Source: Xanthoparmelia taractica | Taxonomy: Eukaryota; Ascomycota; Lecanoromycetes; Lecanorales; Parmeliaceae | Reading direction: 5' to 3' | DNA: 15,291 bases | Assembly (NCBI GenBank): GCA_033085395.1 | Contig: JANQBS010000541.1 | Coordinates: 1 to 15,291, forward strand | Part shown: piece after piece, positions 1 through 7,069 of the stretch | How the letters are laid out: each line of letters begins with the position of its first letter | Numbering within the stretch: position 1 is the first letter of the stretch | Translations under genes and position numbers: made by a program | The notes under the pieces: model-generated | What the model was told of the DNA's origin: nothing | Databases searched by the model: none | The model's input: only the letters and a program-made list of their open reading frames with translations

Positions 1-2790
1 CTCTTAAGATTAATTATTATAATTTATATAATTAACGATTTCTTTAATTAAGAGATTAAGACTATTTATATTAAATAGGAGAAGTTTAAAATTAGCTAGT
101 ATATTATTATAGTCTTAAATAATAAGATCGTACGCTCTTCTCGTATTTGCCGTATTAAGATTAGACTTAAAATTAATCGTAGCGAAATTATAATTATTTA
201 ATTAGAATAATATCGATTTTAATAGAGATAATTATCTTATATTATTATATTTAAAGTATCTACCTTGAATATAATTAATTATATTACGATATATAACTTT
301 CTCTCGACGATTAAAGAATATATATAAAGATAATATAATATTAAAGAAGATATATCTCTTTTAAATAGATTAGCGATAATTAAAATAATAATTAGAAATA
401 TATAGATATATTAAAACCATAAGTAGATACATATATCTTTCTCTAAGATAGCTTCTTAAACTCTTATAATCTAGCTCTCTAAGTTTACGTAGTAGAGATC
501 TACTAGTCTTTTATTACACGTTCTACACATTAATAAATAAACGTATCTTTATATTCGATATATAATTTCGCTTAAGATTCTACTTATACGCGAATAGCTT
601 AATATCTAATAATTAAGTGTTCTTTTCGAGTTTTAATAAATTATAGACTTATAGCGCTTATAATTTAAAATATTATCTCTCTCTCTAATAGTTAAAAAGA
701 TCTTATTTATTATATAATTAAAATAAATAATTTTTTATTAAAAATAATTATATACTTTACTCTACTTTCTTATCTTCTATATTTTTTTATAACGAGTTAT
801 TATTCTTATTAGCGTAAAATATTATTCTAAAATAAACCTAGAGCCGAAGATATCGAGTAATAATATTACTATATATATCTTACGTAATTCTATTTTAAAT
901 ATTAGCTTAAAAGAATTAATAACTAGAATAATAATTATAAAGATAAATAAATATTATTTAAAGTTAACTTTTTACTAACGAAGAGTTTTAATACGTACTT
1001 CTTACTATAAGTCTAAAATAATTATAAATTCGCTAATCTTTTTATAAGTACGAATACGATAATTCTTAGCGATATTATTAGCTTTTTTTAAGCGTTTTAA
1101 TTTCTTTTTCTTAAAAATAAAAGTATCGAGTCTTATTCTTAATCGTTTAATATTAAGATTTTCGCTAAAATCTTAAACGATTTTACGCTTTAATTAATTA
1201 TCTTTAGATCGATTAATTACGTTACGATATAAAGTCTTAAACTCGAGATTATCGAATTTTATATTAAAGAGCGAAAAATACGTCTAAGAATTTAATTATT
1301 CTTCTTTTTTAATAATTAGAAAAAAGATTAATAAAGAAATATAAAAATTAAAAAAATAATTACTTCTATAAGATCGATACTTTATAGATTACGATTTAGC
1401 TAAGAATTATTAATTATATACTCTTTATTAGAATAAAAGTATATTAAATATCTTTAGTTATATTAATAATGGAAACGCGTCTCAAATATCAGAACGAAAG
1501 AAATATGCGATAAATAAGAATTATTTAAGAAGAAAGTTTAAAGAGAGAATTATTTAGATATTAATATCTATTATTAAAAAAATTACCGAGAAGAAAATCG
1601 ATTAAATATTAATTTCTATTATCTACTTAATGTAGAAAGATTATCGAGAACTCTACGTGTTAGCGTCTAAATCGATAAAATTTTAATACGCTTAGATAAT
1701 TACTAGAATAATTACTAGAATTAATTATAAGATAAATTTATTCTTATAGAATCTTAATACTTATAATAAGAGTATTCTTCTCTCGCTTTTCGATTAAAAA
1801 ATAAATTAATTCTAATATTATTACGATAGATATCTAAAAGCATTAATAAATAATATTGATTTTATCTATAATATCACGTTTTCTAAGATATATTTATCGT
1901 GTACTTTTATTTTCTTTCTACTCTTTCTTCTATTATTTATTATTCTTCTACTATTTATCTTATTATCTATTTATCTAATAAAGTAAGCTATAGCTTATAA
2001 AAGAATCACTCCGCGAGATAATATTTTAAAGTAGATATATTCAATCTATAAATAAAATATTAAGTATAAAGCTAATACGCGAGTAAATAATAGTATATAA
2101 GAGTAAAAAAAAGACTAGAAAAATTATAATATATATAGCTAATATTAGATAATCTTAAGTATAACTAATTGCTTCTACGTAGTCTTTAAGTATTTAGTTA
2201 TTAAGATTAATTAAGAAAAATAGATTAGCGTAAGAACTATCGAATAGTAATATTCGAAAACGTAGATAAAAAGCTAAAAGTAAGTTTAATCTCGAATCTA
2301 TCTATTTTATTTTATTAATAAACTATAATTATTACTTTATATAAGATTTATCGCTATTAGAGAGAATTCGATTTAATAATCTTTAAGCTCTTCTTTTCGT
2401 AAGTAATAAGAGAAATCGCGATAATATATATAAAGAAAATACGTTTTTTTAAATCGATTATTAAGATTATTTATAAATTAACGAAAGCTTTTCTTTATTA
2501 TATATTCGAAGATATTAATCTTTATATTATTTATACGAAGCGTGTAATTTTAATAATTAAGAATATATAATTATAAAGAATAATTATAAATTCTTTTTAT
2601 AATGCGAAGAGAGAAGAGAGAAATTTATTATCGTAGAATAAATAGTAGATTATTATTATAATTAACGTGTTAATAATTCTTCTAATAATTAAATAAATTA
2701 AATATATTAATAATAATAAAAATAACTCGTTAAGCCCTAGATAATTACGAAGATCTTTCGTAACACGATATTAAATGCGATAGCGAGCTT
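1..2790. other. RIP-saturated AT-rich tract, no identifiable gene
   Basis: This tract is strongly AT-rich and nearly lacks CpA and TpG while keeping CpG; bases 1-300 have no CpA, two TpG and about nine CpG. That is the signature of repeat-induced point mutation taken close to saturation, so the tract is most likely one or more old transposons. I read parts of it on both strands, treating stops as mutated Gln, Trp or Arg codons. Some stretches stay open for about 60 codons (for example on the minus strand near 1000-1180), but I recognised no reverse transcriptase, integrase or transposase motif. The DNA just to the right ends in a transposon terminus at 3193, so an autonomous partner of the nearby MITE could lie here; that is only an inference. 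Confidence 0.75.
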
Positions 2791-2796
2791 AGCTTA

Positions 2797-2956
2797 ATAA
2801 CGTAATAATAAAATAAAGTAATAATAATAATAATAATAAAGTAAAGTAATGGCTAGAATAATAACTAGAATACTTAATAACTTAATAATAAAGTAAAGTA
2901 ATAATAATAATAATAATAGTAAAGTGAAATAATAACTAGAATAATAACTAGAATAC
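2797..2956. repeat. AT-rich tandem duplication, about 80-bp unit
   Basis: Two neighbouring copies share the same order of blocks: an (AAT)n run, AAAGTAAAGTAA, another (AAT)n run, then AATAATAACTAGAATA. The first ends near 2873 and the second near 2955. The copies differ by small indels and by a few substitutions. Similar TAACTAGAATA words occur at 1693-1715 and 910-925, so the motif is scattered in the AT-rich tract. A minus-strand reading frame across it is low-complexity Leu/Ile/Tyr and is not a gene. Confidence 0.6.
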
Positions 2957-3059
2957 GTTCGCATAATTCTATATAAAGTAACTTCTTCTATATATAGTAT
3001 ATTTCTCATACCTCTGCATATAATATAAAATATCCCTATATATACCAGAAATTTCCTAG

Positions 3060-3193
3060 ACCATTTCATGATATTAGTATATCTCTCAGATTATCCCATA
3101 AAAATCAAATGATATGATCTCAATACCATACCATATCATGATATGGTATCGACACCCCATATCCCAGACCATCCCAGACCTTTCCGACCCGTA
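3060..3193 (-). mobile_element. Terminus of a DNA transposon related to the 3277-3552 MITE
   Basis: Bases 3178-3193 read ACCTTTCCGACCCGTA, the exact complement of the outer 16 bases of the MITE terminal repeat, and point so that the element body lies to the left. Next to it inward are repeated TGGTCTGGGA words on the minus strand, close to the TGGTATGGGA words inside the MITE ends. At 3128-3149 there is a perfect 22-bp palindrome with half-site ATACCATATCA. The outer 8 bases, a possible target duplication, would be CTAAAGCT (3194-3201). No matching left end is visible upstream: it may be lost, mutated beyond recognition or outside the window. The inner limit is arbitrary. Confidence 0.5.
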
Positions 3194-3268
3194 CTAAAGC
3201 TCTCTCCCACGAAGTCAAACTTGAATAAAACATCCACTTTATATGCGTCGAGTCCGGCGGTTTCCGCA

Positions 3269-3276
3269 CCCACTGG
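3269..3276. repeat. Target site duplication, left copy (CCCACTGG)
   Basis: The 8 bases CCCACTGG sit directly before the left terminal repeat of the MITE and are repeated exactly after its right end at 3553-3560. Eight-base duplications are typical of hAT-superfamily insertion. Confidence 0.85.
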
Positions 3277-3552
3277 TACGGGTCGGAAAGGTGTGGTATC
3301 TGTTGTACATAGTCGTTTTTAACTTTTTTTCAACTTTTTTTAAAAAATTATATCTTTTTAATCTATTTATAGAATTTTATAATTACATAAGCGTTCGCTT
3401 AAGCTTTTTACGTATTTTTAGAATATAAAAAAATATCACGTAATATATTTATTAAAAACTCAATGGGAGTATGGGATATCTTATACCTTTCGGTATGATA
3501 TTCGAAAAACTAGTCCCATACCATTAAATATACCACACCTTTCCGACCCGTA
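3277..3552 (+). mobile_element. 276-bp non-autonomous DNA transposon (MITE), hAT-like
   Basis: The element starts TACGGGTCGGAAAGG and ends with its complement CCTTTCCGACCCGTA. The terminal inverted repeats match over 23 bases (3277-3299 and 3530-3552). The flanks are a perfect CCCACTGG duplication, so both ends and the empty site can be read exactly. The 276-bp body is AT-rich in the middle and has no plausible coding capacity; the short plus-strand reading frame across it is low-complexity. The 8-bp duplication suggests hAT mobilisation in trans. The right end matches the partial element at 15219-15291 over about 70 bases with only a few differences, and a related end lies at 3193. The RIP mark is weak here, which fits elements too short to be efficiently detected by RIP. 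Confidence 0.85.
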
Positions 3553-3560
3553 CCCACTGG
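3553..3560. repeat. Target site duplication, right copy (CCCACTGG)
   Basis: Exact repeat of 3269-3276, directly after the MITE right end. Joining the flanks gives the uninterrupted site GCACCCACTGGACCGG. Confidence 0.85.
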
Positions 3561-3599
3561 ACCGGACGCTTCGTAGACTTCCTCGCCCAGCGTCACCTA

Positions 3600-3960
3600 G
3601 TCTATAACTATATAAGCGCCGAAGAAGCAATAGCGAAGCGGAATAAGAGCAAAGCTAAAGATTCAGTTACGAACGTAAAGGCAAGATATTAGTTAACGAT
3701 TTTGAAGAAGTCGCCGTTGAAGGTGATTGTAAGAATAGATATATAAGGCAATTATAACGAAGATTAAGGCGCATAAGGGAAAAAAAAGAAGGTTTAAGAG
3801 ATAGAGAAATAGTATTAATATTAAGAATTGTAAAACCCCTTGAAATAACTGGGTTGTATGAGTTTGAGTGGCTATACTAAGAGCTGTGGGCGTTTTGCAT
3901 AGGTATTGCATATATAAAGCGAAACATAGTAGATCTTTTGGAAATGCTACAGCACCTATA
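3600..3960 (+). pseudogene. Possible RIP-damaged coding relic, family unknown
   Basis: In the frame starting at 3600 about 33 codons are open and charged (including AEEAIAKRNKSKAKDS). The frame then continues with about a dozen TAA/TAG codons spaced among Lys, Glu and Ile codons, ending near a Cys/Gly-rich piece (GCMSLSGYTKSCGRF). If each stop is a mutated CAA/CAG this reads as a continuous basic, Gln-rich segment, perhaps a transposase tail, but I cannot name a family. A minus-strand frame at 3693-3911 is most likely its antisense shadow. Chance openness cannot be excluded. Confidence 0.25.
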
Positions 3961-4034
3961 TTGTAGCTACCCCGTAGTAAACAGGTTTAGCAACTAATTC
4001 AAAAGAATAATTCAAAGCAAAGTTACGCTTAGAA

Positions 4035-4091
4035 GGGTAATTACCCGACATGGTAATTCTTAGAGGATTCTCCCGGGTCTCTTTCGGGAGA
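4035..4091. repeat. Palindrome and 7-bp stem-loop
   Basis: GGGTAATTACCC at 4035-4046 is a perfect 12-bp palindrome. Downstream, TCTCCCG at 4069-4075 pairs with CGGGAGA at 4085-4091 around a 9-base loop. They lie where moderately composed sequence gives way to AT-rich DNA. No function can be assigned. Confidence 0.4.
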
Positions 4092-4380
4092 GCTTTTAAA
4101 TTATTAATTTAACTTATTAATTAGTGATTTAAAAGCCGAGTCGATTTATAAATTTAAACTTCGATAAATATTAAAATATTTATACTTTCGATTTTTTTAA
4201 TTTTTACGCTATTAAAAAACGCATATCGTATTTTATAATTTTTATTATAATTATTAAAAATTATATTTTAAGGGTTAAATAAGGAATAAAAATGTAAATA
4301 TTTTAAGTTTTGATATTCGTAATTTGATCGCTATTCGATAAGAGTAATTTTTTAAAGTCGTAGCAGTGAATACGTGATCG
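4092..4380. other. AT-rich, RIP-like spacer without a gene
   Basis: This stretch is mostly A and T with runs such as TTTTTTAATTTTTACG and very few CpA or TpG up to about 4300. I see no coding frame, RNA gene or repeat with defined ends in it. It separates the possible relic at 3600-3960 from the ankyrin pseudogene. Confidence 0.5.
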
Positions 4381-4478
4381 TAAGACCATGCATGTAATGA
4401 AAATAAGCTATTACCCAAAATGGTTTTGAATCATTCTTTTGAATCAGCCTGCTAAACCTATCTACTCAAAAGATCATC

Positions 4479-5297
4479 ACCGGAGCAGTGAGCCATAGTA
4501 TCCTCGGTCACGAAGGAGAAGTCCGACAAGTTCTTTGTATATCTATCGACGCTCACCTTCTAGTTTCTGGTAAAGGCTACTATGGAGACACGGTATTGTT
4601 TATGGTGACAGCGGAAAGGTATTCGCGGATGGTAATCTTGTTTTCTGGACTTTGGTGCCCGGATTAATAGTCGCAATGATCAAGGAAGAACTTCGCTTAT
4701 GGAGGCTGCGCTTTGGGGCAGAGTAGGGAACGTTATGATGCTTTTGGCGAGAGGCGCAGATTAGGAGATGAAAGACCGAAAAGGCTGTAAGGTCATCGAC
4801 TTTATCACTCGGTGTGAAGAGAACACGAAGAAAAGATATGGTCGCGCTGGTGGGGTTTATATAGAGGATACATTTAATGCGAATAAGCAGCGAAAAGCTA
4901 TTCGGAGAATGCTCGACAGTCAAAACCTAATGTCGATTGTATCGTTTGACTTGTTAAAATCAAGGACCCCGAGCTACGACTATTATTCTTTTCATCGATT
5001 AAGTATGATATCGGAAGTCGTTCTATCGGCGCCCGTCGCCAGATTTTCTATTTCTCGTCTACAAAAACGATCGCATGGCTTGAGCGTGAGAGACCTTTTC
5101 TCTCTATAGATGCGATGAGTATCTAGAAATAGATTATAGTTAATAGCAAAAAAGATAGAGTTATATTGTCTTATAAGATAAGAGATAGACTACTCTACTT
5201 TAGGAATCTAAATTAACTCTATATTCTAGATTATAGAAGACTTATCAAAGAGATCTCACGTCGAGCTCGTTGGATTTCAAGGTCTTCTTCTGTGTAA
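4479..5297 (+). pseudogene. Broken ankyrin-repeat protein gene
   Basis: Three reading segments together give ankyrin-type sequence. From 4479 one frame gives LGHEGEVRQVL, then GDTVLFMVTAERYSRMVIL. One extra T in the T-run at 4641-4644 moves the reading to the next frame, which gives LDFGARINSRNDQGRTSLMEA, then ALWGRVGNVMMLLARGAD and DRKGCKVIDF. These match the usual ankyrin pattern (G-x-T-x-L-x-x-A, then two helices, then L-L-x-x-G-A-D). An in-frame TAG at 4762-4764, right after GAD, looks like a mutated CAG. The open part from 4768 to 5109 is only the tail of this gene. From about 5010 the original frame resumes (KTIAWLERERPF, then AMSI followed by TAG at 5124) and can be followed to a stop at 5295-5297; this C-terminal part I cannot assign. 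Fungal ankyrin proteins are numerous and mostly of unknown role. Introns may account for one frame change. Confidence 0.55.
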
Positions 5298-5569
5298 CTG
5301 ACTGCATTGCTCTTCTACCTACAGCGGAAATGAGTGTGAATAAGGGTGATTGAGTGTGCATAATGAGTGTGGTTTATATAACATCGTCCATCTGCTCCTG
5401 ATTTCCAATCTGCATCACTAATCCACTGCTATTTCTTCTTTGTTACCTTCTCTTGACCTTTGGGCTTGGCTTTGCCACTTCTCACTAGTAGCCATCATGT
5501 CACTATAAAGAATTAGCGTTGTGGTACTCGATCAACTCTGAATCTATTGAGAAACTCATACTGCGATTT
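5298..5569. other. Intergenic region with three GAGTGTG words
   Basis: This stretch of ordinary composition lies between the ankyrin pseudogene and the 3' end of the minus-strand secreted-protein gene, so part of it is probably that gene's 3' untranslated region. GAGTGTG occurs three times within about 45 bases near 5332-5375. I see no coding frame worth calling. Confidence 0.4.
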
Positions 5570-5758
5570 TCAAGCAGCGCACACACACGTCTGCGCGCAT
5601 GTAGTTCCAGCTTCGCAGGTAAGAACATTTCCGTCACAGTGGCAGTACGACTTCTCGCAAATGTTGGTGTCGGACAGGCCAGCTTCGCAAGACACATGGG
5701 TGGCGTTCGTCATCGTCAAGGCTGAAAGGACAGCGGCAATCGCGAGAATGAAACGCAT
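5570..5758 (-). CDS. Small secreted cysteine-rich protein, effector-like
   Basis: The 62-residue product starts with a clear secretion signal: MRF, then a hydrophobic core ILAIAAVLSAL, then TMTNA with likely cleavage before Thr20. The mature part is about 43 residues with eight cysteines (24, 34, 39, 41, 48, 54, 58, 60), spaced C-x9-C-x4-C-x-C-x6-C-x5-C-x3-C-x-C, an even number consistent with four disulfides. CEAG occurs twice, before and after the middle. The start codon has A at -3 in CAACAAAATG, a good fungal context, and a TATA box lies about 145 bases upstream. There is no stop, frameshift or intron need, and the gene is not visibly RIP-mutated although transposons lie on both sides. 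Secreted proteins of this build in fungi include plant-infection effectors and antimicrobial peptides; I recognise no specific family. Frames on the opposite strand here are shadows. Confidence 0.75.
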   Translation of the reverse strand: MRFILAIAAVLSALTMTNATHVSCEAGLSDTNICEKSYCHCDGNVLTCEAGTTCAQTCVCAA

Positions 5759-5900
5759 TTTGTTGGTCGAGAAGGTTGGAGTCTTGGACGATCGATCGGA
5801 ATCGTATATGATTGTGTTAAAGTGTAGCTGTATTGATTGTAGATGTGTTTGTTGTGTTTGTTAGATATGATTTTTCAAGAATTAGCAGGGAAGGACGTGT

Positions 5901-5910
5901 CTTTTATATT
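5901..5910 (-). promoter_or_regulatory. TATA box of the secreted-protein gene
   Basis: On the minus strand this reads AATATAAAAG, about 145 bases before the ATG at 5758. The intervening leader is A/C-rich on the coding strand (AACAAACACAACAAACACA), as is common for 5' leaders of well-expressed fungal genes. Confidence 0.5.
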
Positions 5911-5993
5911 CATGAATTGACTACAAGAGATACAGCCCATGCTTTCTTTCTGTGGAGAATAACGATTCTCTATCTGGAAGTACTTGCGTAGCA

Positions 5994-6025
5994 CTCACGT
6001 CAGCAGCCTCTCACGTCAACAACCT
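5994..6025 (-). promoter_or_regulatory. Two tandem 16-bp repeats with CRE-like TGACGT cores
   Basis: CTCACGTCAGCAGCCT (5994-6009) is followed at once by CTCACGTCAACAACCT (6010-6025), differing at two positions. On the minus strand each carries TGACGTGA, containing the TGACGT core bound by ATF/CREB-type bZIP factors. The pair sits about 240-270 bases upstream of the secreted-protein start and 85-125 bases upstream of its TATA box, a sensible place for activator sites. Regulation is inferred from motif and position only. Confidence 0.4.
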
Positions 6026-6736
6026 CTCCACATCCCTATCTTCCAGTCTGACCAATTGAGAAAACACCTCATAGTGACTTCGCTGGTTTCAACCTAGCTG
6101 TACCGCAGTGAGATTTGTTGTAATAAAGGGGCTGATACCTTATTCACCGCTTCAAAGGGGAGACTTTTGCTTCTTCACCGAGCGGCGCAGACTTTTGCCT
6201 CCAGATGAAGCCGAAGGAAGGTCGAGTCTGACGCATATGTTCTACGGAAGACACTCGTCTGTAGCACCGAAAGCGGGAATAGGGTGTGGAGAAACTACTT
6301 ACTGGAGGTGAGGGATAGGGTAGGATGACTTGAGAGTTGGTTATAATTTAGTCTCTCACGCCTGACGAGTAGGATACGTACGAATAGAAAGAGAAAGTAC
6401 GAGTACAGGCCGTTATTGTTAGTGTATGATGTACGAGTACGGTACAATCTTACATATTTCTGTTTCAGAGTTGATAGACGGTCTCACATGCCCGAAGGAG
6501 CTACCCTTGCGCTGAAACCAAGCGATTCAATATCCGTGTAGACCCTCGGTCGATTAGACAAGCCGAACTTGTGCATTTTCGGCTCAGTTATCTACACACC
6601 CTGCAGAAGCACGCCCTCTGGCAACCTTCGCAGAGGGGAGATCTTCAACCCTGAATGCGCATGTGTATATATCTTTTCCATGCTCTTGCTGGTACCATGT
6701 CGCCTTGAACGGGCTCGTGGGAGGAAGTGGATGTCT
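6026..6736. other. Unmutated intergenic sequence, no gene recognised
   Basis: The stretch has balanced composition and keeps CpA and TpG, so RIP has not affected it noticeably. It contains two copies of AGACTTTTGC near 6160-6195 and two of GTACGAGTAC near 6398 and 6431. A 67-codon frame at 6108-6311 has no signal peptide, motif or usable similarity. A second frame from 6569 runs on into the retrotransposon LTR and is therefore accidental. The far part of the secreted-protein promoter lies at the start. Confidence 0.4.
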
Positions 6737-6741
6737 CGCAT
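6737..6741. repeat. Target site duplication of the copia element, left copy (CGCAT)
   Basis: CGCAT directly precedes the 5' LTR and is repeated exactly after the 3' LTR at 12054-12058. Five bases is the usual Ty1/copia target duplication. Confidence 0.85.
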
Positions 6742-6904
6742 TGTTGGAATTCAGCCAATAGGAGGCCGTTTACGCCGCAAGCTGACTAAGCGTCTTAGCG
6801 TAGTCTTGGCGTTTCTCCATCCCCTAGCTAGATAGTCCGTCTCTCCTATTCAATTAAGCAATTAATTCATGCTTCATGAGATCACTCAATCCTTCAATTC
6901 AATA
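6742..6904 (+). repeat. 5' LTR of the copia element
   Basis: It starts TGTTGGAATTC and ends TTCAATTCAATA. The termini TGTTGGA and TCCAATA (as kept in the 3' LTR) are inverted repeats except for one base, which fits an original ...CAACA end whose CpA became TpA. It differs from the 3' LTR by four C-to-T changes. Confidence 0.92.
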
Positions 6905-6918
6905 GGTTATAAGCCCGG
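6905..6918 (+). other. Primer binding site, initiator tRNA-Met anticodon-arm type
   Basis: GGTTATAAGCCCGG directly follows the LTR. The anticodon arm of eukaryotic initiator tRNA-Met contains GGGCUCAUAACC, whose complement is GGTTATGAGCCC. The site matches except for TpG to TpA at the base opposite the CAU anticodon, as RIP would cause. Pairing to the anticodon arm instead of the tRNA 3' end indicates priming by a cleaved half-tRNA, as known for Drosophila copia. Confidence 0.7.
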
Positions 6919-6951
6919 AATTCCACATTTATAGTCTCATTATTATCAACT

Positions 6952-7000
6952 GAGGAATAGACACTTAATTGATAACTGACTGCGTGTGAGGAACAGACAC
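6952..7000 (+). repeat. 13-bp direct repeat in the copia leader
   Basis: GAGGAATAGACAC at 6952-6964 recurs as GAGGAACAGACAC at 6988-7000. The one difference is TpA against CpA. It lies in the leader between primer site and gag; its role is unknown. Confidence 0.45.
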
Positions 7001-7069
7001 CTGAATATCTCTGAACACCTAGTCTTTTGTGAGAGTTAAACGAGGATTTCCACAACATCTGGCCTTAAT

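Noticed and set aside
1..2790. Mitochondrial or plastid-like DNA because of the high A+T
   Set aside because: Selective loss of CpA/TpG with CpG kept is not an organelle feature, and no organelle gene, tRNA or rRNA is visible.
2794..3069. A 91-residue minus-strand frame
   Set aside because: It is low-complexity Tyr/Leu/Ile from the (AAT)n duplication and has no start context or homology.
3693..3911. A 72-residue minus-strand frame
   Set aside because: Most likely antisense to the RIP-damaged relic at 3600-3960; its hydrophobic run comes from AT-rich complement sequence.
4600..4923. A 107-residue minus-strand frame
   Set aside because: It lies opposite the ankyrin repeats, which are recognisable on the plus strand.
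5519..5864. Plus-strand frames of 68 and 105 residues over the secreted-protein gene
   Set aside because: They are antisense to a gene with signal peptide, eight cysteines and promoter; their cysteines arise from the leader complement.
6569..6835. An 88-residue plus-strand frame
   Set aside because: Its second part is retrotransposon LTR, which inserted here later, so it is not an original gene.
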